Assembly (NCBI RefSeq): GCF_048564905.1
Contig: NC_133018.1
Coordinates: forward strand, 3,906,001-3,970,000
DNA: 64,000 nucleotides
Source: Vicugna pacos
Lineage: Eukaryota > Chordata > Mammalia > Artiodactyla > Camelidae
Direction: 5' to 3'
Positions 43,703 through 55,478 of the stretch are shown in pieces. The stretch's first letter is position 1, and each line of letters opens with the position of its first letter. The translations under genes were made by a program, and so were the position numbers. The notes beneath the pieces are model-generated. The model had not been told where the DNA came from, did no database searches, and saw only the letters and a list, made by a program, of their open reading frames with translations.

Positions 43703-46180
43703 GGAGGAGAGGTGGGGGTTACAAGGTGTAGAAAGTGGGGTGACCGACCCCGCCATGCACAGAGCATAAGAACAGAGGAAAGCAGAGGCTCACCCTTCTG
43801 TCTTCCTCTTTGGCCCTAAAGGAAAGTCCCGTCCAGTGAGTGACAGACTGGGGCAGCGAACAGGACCCTGACAAGGACACCCCTGAGCTTGTCTTGCTGA
43901 GTCCAATTGTTGCAATTCCGACCCTCCCCTCCCCAGCTGTCCCTATACTATGTCCCAGGAGCATTGCAGAAGATTTTTATTTGCAGATTTGTTCCTGACA
44001 TGAGACTGTCTGTCCTGCCTGGACATAAGCTGGGCAATGACTTCCCGAGACAAGTGTGTGGTCAGAGCTGGGAGCACACGTGTCTCAGGGGCCCAGGTGC
44101 AGAAGGTCACCCTCAGTGAGAACACTGCCCGGCAGGTGAGAAAGATTCGGGAGTATCTGCCAGTTGTCCTGGTCAGGAACCCAGGTGTCCGTTTGTCCCT
44201 CGCGGCCACTGCTGGGCTCAGACACCTCATCCCCCAGCCCCGACTCTGCCCAGTGATCCCAAAAGGCGTCTTGACTGGGGCACCTGGGTCATCTCACCAT
44301 TTACTTTTATTCCCGAGTAAAGCCTGACTAAGTCCTCTCCTCCTTCCTCCTGCACTGTGGTTTTGTCTGTTTACCTGCAATCTGTCCCAAGTTGATTTCT
44401 AGCAGTTTCTTTGATTTTCCCACTAGATTTTGTTTGTCCTGGGACTTAAGGAACCCGTCCTAATGCCTGCTCACAGCACAGCCTTCCAGTCCCCACAGGT
44501 AGTGAGGGGAGCAAGTGGAGCGTTCAGAGGACCCCCTGCCCTGAGGCCTGGGATCCGGTCTGGAGCTGAGTCTTTGCAGTCTCAGCCTGTCCCATCCTGG
44601 TGGCCTTTTTCCTCATCAAGTCAGTGACAAGTGCAGCCAAGTAGGTGTGATCAGTCCCTGCTGCAGGAACAAAGTTTCCAGAAGCACCTACAGAGCCCCA
44701 TGTCTGAGGTTCAGATCCACTAATGGGGTAGAAATGGTGGTTTTCCTGCTTCTGCCAGTGCAGGTTTCTACCCTGGAGGCAGCACTGTGGTCTCAGGGGC
44801 AGAGCTCACCCCCCACCTTCGCTTCCTCCATCATTTGAAAGTGACCAGGCACAGGGTACTTTGTCCTCAAACGTGGAGTAGAGTGACATAGAGACAGGCT
44901 TTCCCAGGACTTCTGGTGGGTCAGGAGCTGGTCCACCTCCTGAGATGCTGAGTTTAACTAACCCTGTGTCAGCCGATGGTCATCACATTGGGTCAGTGGA
45001 CTGAGCTCACCACCCTGAACCCCGTCCCTGGAGACCAGCTCTGGGCCTCTCCTTCCCGATGCCGGTCTTCAGCCCCTCCTCCTCTAGAACAAGTTGAACC
45101 TGCCCCCATTCCTGCCATCACATGCCCCTCCCCACTCCAAGACTCAGAGTCCCACACTATGTCACCCACACCCCAATCTGGTCCCACCTCCACACTCATC
45201 TCTGACCCCTTCATCCTCTGTGCAGTCCCCAGACCTCATCACCCAAACCAGACTGTGAGGACTCCCTGCAGCACATCAGTCTCCTGTCTCCCTCCCACAT
45301 CCCACACCACCCCTAAATCTCTGTGACACACCCTTCATTAAAAATCTGTTTTATGTGTCTGTCCTCTCTTTTCCCCAGACAGTGTCAGGCCCCTGAGCAA
45401 GAGGACCCTTCCTGTATTTTACATACAGTGTTCTGAGCCCGAAGACACACTCTGGGACATACTGATGGTCAGTAAACGGTGAGAATTCTTGTTGTCTGGA
45501 CAGTTGCTGATTGAGTCCGATGCATGCAGACTCTGTCTCCCGGGCTCTGTCCGGATCCCCTGATGTGCACTAAACTGTGCTTCCTCAAAAGCATATATTG
45601 AAGCCTGAACCCAACGTGACTGGCTTTGGATATAAGACATTGAAGGGGAAAATTCAGATAAATGAGGTCATATGGGAGGGGCCCGAGGAAACAGTTCTGG
45701 TGTCTCTCTAAGAACAGGAAGACATATAGGGTGAGCACATGGAGGAAAGGCCACGTGAGGACACAGCGAGAACACAGCCACCTGCAAGACTAGGACAGAC
45801 GCCTCAGGGGAGACCAACCTGCCATCACTGTGGTCCTGGACGTCCAGCCGGCAGGACCGTGAGAACACACGTGTCTGTTAGTAAAGCTGCCCAGTCACTG
45901 TGTGCTGTGACAGCAGCCCTGACACTTATCACAGCCCCCGTGCCCTCTGTCCCTAGGGCCGCCTGACCCAGCACTGGGGGATCTCACTCCATCCGAGAAC
46001 ATCAGGTGATGTGTGTAACCAAGGACAGGCTTTCAAGGCAGATTTTGAAATGAGGAGGACACTTTCACTAGGCAAAGTTCACTGGGGTGTGTCTCAGACC
46101 CCAGGTTTGCCAAACAAACAAAGGAAGCAGCTGACTTGGCAGAGGGTGTCTTGGCCCAGGGAGCCCCACGGCTGGGGGAC
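43703..46180. repeat. Flank of V relic, then IGLV1 3' flank block, third copy
   Basis: Up to about 44090 it matches 31666-32050. From about 44370 it matches the IGLV1 3' flank of V2 and V5, including the C/T-rich tract at 44990-45330. It is interrupted at 45565-45935 by a MaLR-type LTR. Confidence 0.65.
45565..45935 (+). mobile_element. MaLR-type LTR (MST/MLT1-like) fossil
   Basis: The order of motifs matches the mammalian MaLR LTR pattern: aaagcatatattgaagcct near the start, then aatgaggtcatatggga, then ccacgtgaggacacagcgag, then ccgtgagaacac and a cagtcactgtg-like end. It is an old, diverged single LTR without internal sequence. The other two copies of this flank lack it, so it inserted after that duplication or was lost from them. 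Confidence 0.7.
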
Positions 46181-46184
46181 AGTA

Positions 46185-46223
46185 GGTTTCTTTTTCACTT
46201 CCCCATGGGCCTGGAGCACTGTG
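46185..46223 (-). promoter_or_regulatory. V12 recombination signal, nonamer degraded
   Basis: Heptamer CACAGTG (46217-46223), 23-bp spacer, nonamer AAAGAAACC (46185-46193) against ACAAAAACC in V2. Confidence 0.75.
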
Positions 46224-46682
46224 TGACCACTGAGTCTGTCATCCCAGGATGAGCAGTAATAATCAGCCTCGTCCTCAGCCTGGAGCCCAGTGATGGTCAG
46301 GGAGGCCGAGCTGCCAGACTTGAAGCCAGAGAAGTGCTCAGGGACCCCTGAGTCTCTATTGCTGTTACCATAGATCAGGGGTTTGGGGGCCGATCCTGGG
46401 AGCTGTTGGTACCAGCTCACTGAGTTACCCCAATGTTGCTGCTGCTTCCAGTGCAGGAGATGGTGACCCTCTGGCTCGGGGATCCAACACAGAGGGCGGC
46501 TATGTCAGCACAGACTGGGCCCAGGACCATGCAAGTGAGAGAGACAGAGATGCTGATTCTGGGTCCAGACACTAGAGGAGTATGCAAGGCCCAGGCGTCC
46601 TCCCAGGGCCCCTTCCCCTGTCCCTCATCCAGTCACCTGTGCAGTGAGCCAGCAAGGTGAGGAGGAGAGGGGACCAAGCCAT
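46224..46682 (-). pseudogene. IGLV1: V12: IGLV1-like pseudogene with several breaks
   Basis: Leader exon 46637-46682 is intact ([15 protein letters not shown], donor GTGACTGG). The V exon (nominal 46224-46528) has lost its acceptor: TTGCAG has become TTGCAT at 46529. FR1 reads AQSVLT then a stop (TAG, 46500-46502). There is a one-base deletion near the Ser-Gly of FR1 and another length change in CDR1 (after SSSNIG). From there FR2 to CDR3 is open: [39 protein letters not shown] and [10 protein letters not shown]. It lacks the extra CDR3 cysteine of V2 and V5. Confidence 0.88.
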
Positions 46683-46786
46683 GGTGGGGATGGTCAATGG
46701 GTCCTGCATTCTGTTGTCCCACAGATAAGCAGAGTGTCCCCAGTTTTCTCCCCTTCTTCATGCTCTGAGAGAGGGAGGTGCCAGTC

Positions 46787-46794
46787 ATGCAAAT
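46787..46794 (-). promoter_or_regulatory. V12 octamer promoter element
   Basis: A perfect ATTTGCAT on the minus strand, 105 bp upstream of the V12 start codon. Confidence 0.8.
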
Positions 46795-48120
46795 GACCTC
46801 CATCAGCCCTCTGATCCCTCCCTGGGCCTGGGGTCAGTTCCCTCTTCCTGAAGGGGCAGGTGGTAAGCAGGGGTGGGGCTGTATAGGTCCCAGAGGTTGG
46901 TGGCGTGTGTCACAGCTGAGCAGAAGGCAACAAGCATGGCCAGGGGATGGTCCCAGTTCCCGTCCCCCAGACTCTCAGGCCCAGATCCCGTGCACCCACT
47001 GGTGTTCAGGCCCAGATATACGTATGCTGTGACCTGGTGACCAGAACCTCTCAGTGACAGCTCCTGTCCCATGGTCTGTCCAATGTCCCCACCTAAGGGC
47101 CAGGCCTGGTTCCCCTCCTGTGTCCCCTTGTACGTTCAGGCCCATCTGTGTGCTCCCCTCTGACTCTCCAGGGACAGTCTGTCCCCGGCTCCCTCATCCA
47201 ATCAAGGGTCTGGACTGAGGGGGTATCTGTGCCCCAAATTCCTCTCCAATCAGGAGCCAGTCAGAGCAGTGATGCCTCCGGGGAGGTCTATCCCCTTCTG
47301 TGCAGGACACAGGGACCCCTCCTGTGTGTGCCTCCTCCCTGGGGACCCGAGCTCTCCTCCTCTGTGTGTGCCCTCAGCTCTGAGGAGCAGGGTCTTCTCT
47401 CGGGGATGGGGAGGCTCTGGTGGGAGGCTGGCGTGTGTTCCGACAGGGTTGTGCTGAGTAATCTTGACTGTATTTCAATATTTCCTCATAGTTGAAAGTG
47501 CTCTGTGTCCTTTGACCAAACAGTCTCTTCTCGGAAACTTTTCTCCAAGCACAGAACACATATGTGTAGGAGCGACGCCAAAGGGCCTTGTTCCAGCATT
47601 TTCTTTAAGAGCAAAATGGCAAATATGCTAAATGTTTAACAGGGGATGAGTTAAAACTTTAAATTCCCTCTCGCACTGCTGGGCCCAGGCGAACCTGGAC
47701 ACGGCGACTGTGCGGATCATAGATGCCGGACAGGGCATTGGAGGCAAAAAAGTACTCCATATCAGGGGAGGGTGCAGAGCTGTTTAACAATGATAGAAAA
47801 CTTAATGACCTGTGACTGGAAAGGACATCAAGGGTACACTATTTTGTCAAATAATTCAAGATTGGGCCTATTATGCTGTGACTCTCCAAACCCAGAGCAC
47901 AAAACCGAAGTGTGCACATCACCGGGAAGTTCTGGGAGTATATTGTCGGAATCTGAACTAAGGTAGTTTTGGGATTTATAAGAGGATGGAGAAGAGAAAT
48001 CAGACTGTCAATTTTCCCTCTGATGAAGGTGAGTGACTGTGAATTTTTAAATGAACTAAGTAAAAATAAAATAGCAAATATCTAAGTAGTCACCAAAGCA
48101 AATGATGTATTTATTTAGAA
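46795..48120. other. Spacer upstream of V12, no gene seen
   Basis: Only the first 100 to 150 bases resemble the upstream regions of V2 and V5. The rest is unique in the window. The SINE of the other two copies is absent. No exon is recognised. Confidence 0.45.
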
Positions 48121-48437
48121 ATCATTTCATTTACCTGAAACAGGCCCTATGACACATGTTGTTATTATTTTGGGAAGTGCAGTGATTTATTGTTTTTCAG
48201 GTGTACAGTAAGGTGATTTGTTTGTACATACATAAATTCCTTTTCAGATTCTTTTCCATTACAGGTTATTACAAGACATTGAAGACACTTCCCAGTGCTT
48301 TGCAGTCGGTCCTTGTCGTGCTTCCTGTTTTATATATACTAGTGTGTATCTGTGAACCCTAAACTCCTAAGTTATCCCTCCCCCCTGCCACCATGATACA
48401 TTTTAATTTTGTATCTGAGGGATACTCTTAATAGAAG
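48121..48437 (-). mobile_element. Old LINE-1 3'-UTR fragment
   Basis: This stretch resembles the reverse of an L1 3' end (tttcaggtgtacagtaaggt, then ttacaggttattacaagaca, then cccagtgctttgcagtc). The younger L1 at 48449 is inserted at its edge. Confidence 0.6.
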
Positions 48438-49778
48438 TGGTATTTTTCGGTGAAGCAAGATGGCAGAGTAGAAGGATGCTTGTAGCTCACCCTCTCCCAT
48501 AAATACACCAAAACTCACATCTACGGACCTACTTAGACAACCAGAGCACCTGTGAACTCCAACAGGACATCGCCCTCTTCAAAAGACAAAGACTCCAAAA
48601 ATCTGGTAGGAGAAAAGGGAAAAAGAAATAAGAAAAAGCAAAACACAGTGGGATGGATTCCACGGGGAGGGAGTGGGAAAGGAGGTCAGGTGTTTGTTCC
48701 CTGGGTCTGCCCCTTCCAACGGAGAGGCTAGAGGGATGGAGGCAGAGCCTCTGAGGCTCACATCTGCCCCAAGCACTCCTTGACCAACAGAACTGAATTA
48801 AACAGGCACAAAGGGTCCCAACAACACCCATCCTGAGACGTGAGCCCCCAGCTGGTGCTGGGACAGGCTGCCCAAGCTGGGTGGAGGACTGGGGCATTTG
48901 CACTGAGGCAGCCTCAGGGGACTGCAGGGTGCTGGGCACCATGGCTGGGAGGGGATATGGAGCAGAACAATCTCGGTCCCCTATAAATTGTGAAAAAAGC
49001 AAAGCAACACAGCTGGTGTTCCCTTGGGGGAGGGGCGCCAAAGCCTTTGTCTCCTCAGACTTGCGCCGCCATTACTGGAGCTTCTCCCAAGAAGGGGGGC
49101 TCCCAGCCACAACCACCATCTCCTCCTGTGCATAGCACCTGGGCAGAGGCAGGACCGAGTCCTGAATCTGCACCCGGGGCTCCACAACCTCCTACGCAGG
49201 ACTGAGACTTGTTTACAGCCCAAGGCAGATAGGATCTTTCTGCCCTGCCACCACAGAGAACTCGTGCTGCCAAGACTAACAAGCAGCTGAGATTTCACAT
49301 CGAGCAGGGGTGGGGCCATTCCACGGTCTTCCTTGAGCCTGCCTTCAGAGTGCTGACCCGAGGCAGATCAGACAGCTGCACTGAGCAGCAGAGCAACCAG
49401 CTCCAGGAGATGGTGGGCGACCACCAGCCTTCCTGGCAGGAACGCAGCACCTGACCATGGTGCTGAGATGGGGCACAATCCGCCCACCTGCCTCGCCTGA
49501 GTGCAGCATCTGACTGCATTGGGAAAGGGAGTGACCCGCCCACCCACGGTGTAAGAGCTCAGCACCTGACCCACTGTTGGGAGGGGGCGCGATCTGCTAG
49601 CCAACAGCCACTGGGAGCAGCACAGACGAGGGTGCCAACAGAGGGCCTCTGGAAACAGCAAGCTGAGTTCACGAAACAAGGCGAAGACACAAAGATCTCT
49701 TGATAAAATCATTAAGAGCACAGCATCTCCAGGAAAACTAGATAACTGATACTCCTTAAGCCACAGTGCCAGACAGAT

Positions 49779-50788
49779 ATGAGTAATATGGAGAAGCAGA
49801 GGAACCACTCCCAATTAAAAGATCAAGAGGAATCCCCTGAAAGCATGATCAAGGAAATTGACATTGATGGCCTACTAGATCAAGATTTCAAAAAAGGAGT
49901 GATCAAAGTACTGAAGCAACTAAAAGAAATAGTGTTTAGAGACATAAAATATGTCATAAATGAAACAGAAGCTATAAAGAGGAATCAAGTAGAATTAGTA
50001 AACTCACTGGCTGAGATGAGAGCTGACCTAAAGGCTGTGCAAAGCAGGCTAGATAATGCACAGGAACGAATAAGTGACCTACAAGACAGGACAGCAGAAA
50101 GCACCCAAACAGAACAACTGAGAGAAACACACATAAAAAACAATGAAAACAATATAAGGGACCTATGGGATAATATAAAGCGTGCCAATCTACACATAAT
50201 AGGTGTTCCAGAAGGGGAAGAAAGAACAAAGGGAATTGAAAAGGTCTTTGAAGAAATCATGACTGAAAACTTCCCAAACCTAAAGGAATCAGATAGCCAA
50301 GTACAGGAGGCTCGGAGGTTCCCAAACAGGAGGAATTCAAACAGACCCACACCAAGACATATCATAATCAAGATGGCCAGAGTCAAGGATAAAGAAATGA
50401 TCCTAAAGGCAGCAAGAGAAAAGCAAAGAGTGAGTTACAGGGGAACCCCATAAGGCTCTCAGCTGATTTCTCTACACAAACACTATGGGCCAGAGGAGAG
50501 TGACAAGATATATTCAAAGTCCTGAATGAAAAAAAGATGCATCCTAGGATACTCTATCCAGCAAGGCTATCCTTTAGAATAGAAGGAGAGATAAAGAACT
50601 TCACAGACAAGCAAAAACTAAAAGAGTTTAGCAACACTACACCCATGCTAAAAAAATATATTGACAGGTCTACTCTAAATAGAAAAGAAGCAGGATGCTA
50701 CAAAAATGAGAAACTCATAACTGGAAAGGAGATAACTGCCATGAATTACAAAAAGAATAAACACAAAATTGTGAAAGAAGACATCTAA
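49779..50788 (+). pseudogene. LINE-1 ORF1 (RNA-binding protein), frame-disrupted
   Basis: The first 224 codons are open, starting MSNMEKQRNHSQLKD. The coiled-coil region is about residues 60-110 (NSLAEMRADLKAVQSRL). The RRM-like middle domain is about 125-180 (HIIGVPEGEE). The C-terminal domain begins at ARVKDKEMILKAAREKQ. The frame then breaks after RVSYRGTP. The remainder is recognisable in shifted frames, with the tail ILYPARLSFRIEGEI and FTDKQKLKEF at 50537-50788. Length and domain order fit an ordinary L1 ORF1p of about 340 residues. ORF1p normally coats L1 RNA as a trimer. Two small frame breaks are seen. Confidence 0.85.
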
Positions 50789-50814
50789 ATCATTAAGAGT
50801 GGGAGAGGGAAGCA

Positions 50815-51200
50815 AGGAAAGCCATTATGGAAAACAGTATAGAGATTCCTCCAAAGACTAGGAATACACTTACCATATGACCCAGAAATCCCACTCCTGG
50901 GCATATATCCAGAAGGAACCCTACTTCAAAATGACACCTACACCCCAATGTTCCTAGCAGCACTATTTACAATAGCCAAGACACGGAAACAGCCTAAATG
51001 CCCACCAACAGATGACTGGATAAAGAAGAACTGGTACATTTATACAATGGAATACTATTCAGCCACAAAAAAGACAACATAACGCCATTTGCAGCAACAC
51101 GGATGTTCCTGGAGAATATCATTCGAAGTGAAGTAAGCCAGAAAGAGAGAAAAATACCATATGAGATTGCTCATATGAGGAATCAAAAAAATATATAAAT
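50815..51200 (+). pseudogene. Remnant of the LINE-1 ORF2 C terminus
   Basis: This encodes the pattern of the ORF2p tail in broken frames: the PLLGIYPEG-type stretch, ALFTIAKT, MEYYSATKK-type and FAATRMFLENII. It joins ORF1 3' sequence with no endonuclease or reverse-transcriptase region between. Confidence 0.75.
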
Positions 51201-51504
51201 ACAAATGAGAAACAGACTCACAGACATAGAATACAAACTTGTGGATGCCAAGGGGGCAGGGGGTGGAAAGGGACAGACTGGGATTTTAAAATGTAGAATA
51301 GATAAACTAGATTATACTGTATAGCACAGGGAAAGGTATACAAGATCTTGCGGTAGCTCATAGCAGACAAAAAATGTGACAATGAATATATATATGTTCA
51401 TGTATAACTAAAAAATTGTGCTCTACACTGCAATTTGACACAACATTGTAAAATGACTGCAACTCAATAAAAAATGTTTATTTATTAAAAAAATGGTATT
51501 TTTC

Positions 51505-52370
51505 TCTGTAACTCAACTGTTTCAAAAGGCAGTTTTTACGTGTGAGTGTGTTTCCATGTGACTGTGTTTGAGGTGTTGTGAATTCTGTTCACTATGAGAT
51601 GGAAACAATCTTCACACATATGTTTGCACTGTGCTTTCTAGGTGCTGCTCCTTTGTGGACAATGAATCTGTTCCCAGAGGGAATTTGGTTTCCCTTTTTT
51701 TCTGACTTTAGGAGGTAGGAAGGTACAAAGGCTGAAGGATTTGTAACACACAAGACGACCTGCACATGTCCTCTCCCTGAGCTTGGGAGGTCTCCCGGGT
51801 GTCTGCCCTCAGCCCACCAGGGCCGGGATGCCGCGTCCATGCAGTGTGAGCATGTCTGCAGGTGCACACTTTGCTGGAGCCCCTGACGTGTGGGGGTCTG
51901 TGGCTGAGCAGCGGGTCTCCCAGGCTGAGCTCGATGGCTTCATCCCTGCCTCGTGGAGCTGAGCTGGGAAGGGTCTGGGCTGCCGTCCTCACCTTTCCCG
52001 CTGGTGGCAGGGGCACCAGAGGGACCACGGCTGCACCCCAGATTCTGATAGAGGTTGACAGTGGGTGGCTTTATAGCACAGGGGCAGGCGCTGAGCACTT
52101 GAGAGCTGAGGGGATGAAGGGCGTGCCCTGGAGATTGCTTGGATTAGGTGAGGGGGGATGAAAGTCCCACCCAGCAGGTGCAGAAGTGACACAGGTGAAC
52201 AACGAGGTCCAGGAGGGCGGGGCCCCGGGAGGAAGGAATCAGATGCAGACTGTGTGACAGGATCAGGGGAGATGGAATCCAGGGAAGGAATCCCTAGAAA
52301 GGAATTCAGGGAAGATATCCTTTGTTGTCAGGTCAAAGCTCCTGTTGATAAGCTGGCCTGGAGTCTGGCT
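51505..52370. other. Spacer without recognised gene
   Basis: GC content rises from left to right. Short open frames on both strands show no family resemblance. A V relic begins near its right end. Confidence 0.4.
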
Positions 52371-52439
52371 GTGTCCTGTGCAAATAGAGGGGAGGAGGCC
52401 TCTCCATGGTGCTGACCCTGCGGGGAAGACCCCTGAGGT

Positions 52440-52545
52440 CCCAAAGCCCAGCCCTGTGATTCTTGTGGAGCACGGAGCCGCTTTCCTGCACTGAGGGGTG
52501 GTGACAGCCTGGTCCTCGGGCTGGAGCCCAGAGCCATGAATCAAC
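52440..52545 (-). pseudogene. 3' V-exon relic cut off by an L1 fragment
   Basis: The plus strand reads gacagcctggtcctcgggctggagcccagag, close to the FR3 end of intact V genes (cagcctcgtcctcagcctggagcccag). The minus strand reads GLQPEDQAV, then CDR3-like sequence. FR3 stops abruptly at about 52545, where L1 ORF2 sequence starts. No good RSS is seen on the 3' side. Confidence 0.5.
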
Positions 52546-52900
52546 TTCAGTGGTTCATATTGTCACAAGTGCATCTATTGAGACGATTGTGTTTTTCCTC
52601 AAAGTCTGATTTACATGGACTGATTCTCAAATACTAAATTAACCTTGAATTTCTGGGTGGACAAATTTTATTATATTGGTGAACTTAATTTGCAAGTACT
52701 TTGGTGTATATGTGCATCTAGGTTCATGAAAAATATTGGGTTTTTATTTGTACAGTATTTTGTCTGTTTATAAAATCAGGCCTCATAAAATATATCATGA
52801 ATTATTCCTTATTCCTGTGTTTTCTTAAAAATATGTGCTGAATATTTCCTATTTCCTACTAAAATGTTTGATAAAATTCAAACACAAAACATCGAATTCT
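52546..52900 (-). mobile_element. LINE-1 ORF2 fragment
   Basis: The plus strand follows the reverse of L1 ORF2 (tgtgcatctaggttcatgaa, then atcaggcctcataaaatata). It is old and has no open frame. Confidence 0.65.
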
Positions 52901-53091
52901 GGATGTGTGTCTTGGAGAGGGTCTAAAAATAGTGATACAGAACATCACTAAATGTAGTGGCAAACGTGGGGTTAAACAGAACGGACTTCTCAAGTCATCA
53001 GACAGTACTCACAGTGCACAAACACGCCAAGCTTTCACTGCACTGCAATTGTACCTTCAACGTTAATATTATTGTGGATACAAAATAAAGC

Positions 53092-53292
53092 GCATGGGGC
53101 AGGGATAGCTCAAGTGGTACAGCTCAGGCGTAGCACACACAAGGTCCTGGGTTCACTCCCCAGGGCCTCCTTCAAGAGGAAATGCACAGATAAAGCTAAT
53201 TACTCCCCCCAAACAGAAAACAAACAAAATAATAAATAAACAAACCTAATTACCTCTCCCTTCCAAAAACTTTTAAAAATAAACAAGTCAGT
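53092..53292 (+). mobile_element. Vic-1-type SINE, independent insertion
   Basis: This has a tRNA-like head (A box near atagctcaagtggtacagc, B box ggttcactcccc), a ggcctcc end of the tRNA part, and a tail with repeated aaacaaac/aataaataaa. It is more diverged than the two other SINEs and sits at an unrelated site. Confidence 0.8.
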
Positions 53293-54868
53293 AAGCTGCA
53301 TTTAAATGCTTTAAAGAAGTAAATTAGTTCAGTGATTTTGATAAGGGTAACGTATTTTAAAATAAAAACAGCAGAAGTGCTCCAAGTCCAATATTAAATA
53401 TTGTGCACATCTTATCTCGAATGTGGCTTCGACAGATAATGGATTATGTCTTCATACGTCGTGGTCTCATGGTGTTGACCTGGGAGAACATGGCTCCGGT
53501 AAAGCCAGATGCTCTAACTGTGCCCAGAAGTGCTGACGACTGATCCGTCTCCACTGGGAGCACGACACCCCTCAGGGCTGTGTCTGCCAGCATGGGCTGG
53601 GCAGGGGTGGATTCCTGTGCCCTCGGTGGCGGAGCTGGGACCCCATGTCCTGTCCCCTCCCTGCAGTGGAGACAAAGTCTCCAGGGTGTGGGCTGAGGGA
53701 GACTCTGGGTTTCAGAGCCGGGCTGGTAGGTTCTATGAAATGCCTCTTCTTGGTACACACCCAACTCTTTTTATAATAATTTTTATGATTTCCTGTAAGA
53801 ATATATGCGTGCATGTATAAATCTCTATATAAAGTAACTATTACCTGTCTATGGACAGAGCCCTAACATCTGTGTAAATGTCCTTTTCCTTCACATGTGG
53901 AATCGTCTCCATGTGATTGTTTTCTGATATCATTTTCTGTAGAGAGATGGAAGACTCAATCCAAATGTGACAATTTGCCCCTCCTCCCCTACAGCCCGTG
54001 GGGACACCTGCAGGACTGTGATGCGGTGTCGCACTCTCCAGCCCTGCACCTGGGGGCCGGGCTCCAGGGGAGTAAGCCCAGAGGGTGGGACCCGGGATTC
54101 CAGAAGCCGGTCCACCTGGGATGCTATCCAGCAGCTTAATTCGCCATCGCAGCGGCCTCCTTAGGGAAATTAGGAGGAGAAATCCCTCCCGCTTTTGTCT
54201 GTGGTCTGAGAACAAGGCATGGTTCCCACTGATGGCTTTTCATCTGTTTCTGAGTGTTCCTGGGGTTCTGAGGAGTGATCAGGGAGGGACTGGATCAGGC
54301 AGCGTTACCTTGTCTAATTTTAAGGTAGAAATCCGCAGGACACTTGCGTCATAATACAAGTAGGCTTGCCTCCCAGACACTAATGCTTACAGAACTGCTG
54401 AACAGCCAGGGGAAATTCAGATTCTGGGACAGCAATACAAAGTTCTGATTCAGGAGCTCCAGCAGGGGGGCTGCACTTGTGACAAAACGCCAGTTGAGGC
54501 TCCACCTCAGCTCCACGTGAAAGAAGAGTTGGTGTCCGTGTTCAAATTAGCGCATGAGGACATGTCGTCACTGCTGTTTGTATAAGACGAGTCTCAGATC
54601 GAGGAGCAGGGTCTCTGAGTCTCACTGTCAGTTAATATATTTTGTAGCTGAGCCGCCTACCATCAGCACTGTAGGGAGAGAGGGAGAGAGAAGCCCAGTC
54701 CTGGAGGCGTCCCCCTGTACAGATGGACACAGCCTGGGGGAGGCTGGAGTTGGCAGGTGGCCTGGACAGGAGATGGGGGCATAGCACCTACTACCAATGC
54801 GGTGCTAACATTTCACCCTCTCTCTTCCTCTCCTGCCCCTCAGGGCTGAGCCCTCTGAGCTCAGGGGG
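53293..54868. other. Spacer 3' of V13, mostly unrecognised
   Basis: From about 54600 the sequence resembles the IGLV8 3' flank. Before that I recognise nothing. A 106-codon minus frame (53444-53764) has no domain I know and no second copy in the window. Confidence 0.45.
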
Positions 54869-54869
54869 A

Positions 54870-54908
54870 GGTTTTGGTAGCACTTCCCCTTGAGGTTACA
54901 TCACTGTG
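54870..54908 (-). promoter_or_regulatory. V13 recombination signal (23-bp spacer)
   Basis: Heptamer CACAGTG (54902-54908), 23-bp spacer, nonamer ACCAAAACC (54870-54878), the same nonamer as V1. Confidence 0.9.
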
Positions 54909-55366
54909 TCAGGGTAACTACCACTACCTATGTACACAGCACAGTAATAGTCGGCCTCATCCTCGGGCTGGGCCCCTGTGATAGTGAGGGCGGCTTTGTT
55001 CCCAGAGATGGATCCGGAGAAGCGATTGGGGACCCCAGAGTAGCGGCTGTTTGTGTTGTAGATAAGAGTTCGGGGAGCCTGGCCTGGTTTCTGCTGGTAC
55101 CAACCAGGGTAGTTACTGGAAGTGACAGACCCAGAGCTGAGGCCGCAGGTGAGTGTGACCGTCCCTCCTGGAGACACTGACAGGGATGGCTCCTGGGTCA
55201 CCACAGTCTGAGAATCTACACCTAAAAGCGACAGGAGAGACAGGGGTGGTTATGGAGACCAGGGTCACCCAACACCTGGCTGTAGACAACCCCCAAGGCT
55301 GCAGTGTCCCGGCCCCAGACCTGAGCCGACAGTGAGGAGCCCGAGCAGAAGTACCGTCCAGGCCAT
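54909..55366 (-). CDS. IGLV8: V13: IGLV8-like lambda V gene, apparently functional
   Basis: Leader exon 55321-55366 gives [15 protein letters not shown] plus one base, with donor GTCTGG and acceptor CTTTTAG. V exon 54909-55221 reads [16 protein letters not shown], Cys23 in [71 protein letters not shown] and a longer CDR3, [11 protein letters not shown]. All conserved residues are present. Octamer and RSS are good. It is closest to V1. The flank to its right soon becomes that of the IGLV5/IGLV9 spacer, so its position is a rearranged one. Confidence 0.92.
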
Positions 55367-55470
55367 GGTGGGAACGCTCCTGGGACGCGGCTCCTAGCCT
55401 CCTGGGCTGCAATGTGGGGACCTCGGGCCTTTTCATGCCTCCCAGACCCACTGGGAGGAGAAGGGGCTTC

Positions 55471-55478
55471 ATGCAAAT
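55471..55478 (-). promoter_or_regulatory. V13 octamer promoter element
   Basis: A perfect ATTTGCAT on the minus strand, 105 bp upstream of the V13 start codon. Confidence 0.85.

Larger units (their letters stand above)
48449..51493 (+). mobile_element. LINE-1 with 5' UTR and ORF1 but nearly all of ORF2 deleted
   Basis: This 3045-bp element is flanked by the 11-bp direct repeat tggtatttttc (48438-48448 and 51494-51504). It starts with a caagatggcagagtagaagg 5' UTR, about 1.3 kb long. Next come ORF1 (49779-50453, with the C-terminal part continuing in other frames to about 50788), a short C-terminal remnant of ORF2 (about 50815-51200), an L1 3' UTR and an A-rich tail. The endonuclease and reverse-transcriptase parts of ORF2 are missing. 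Because the target duplication is clean, the element was probably inserted in this deleted form by enzymes acting in trans. Confidence 0.87.
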
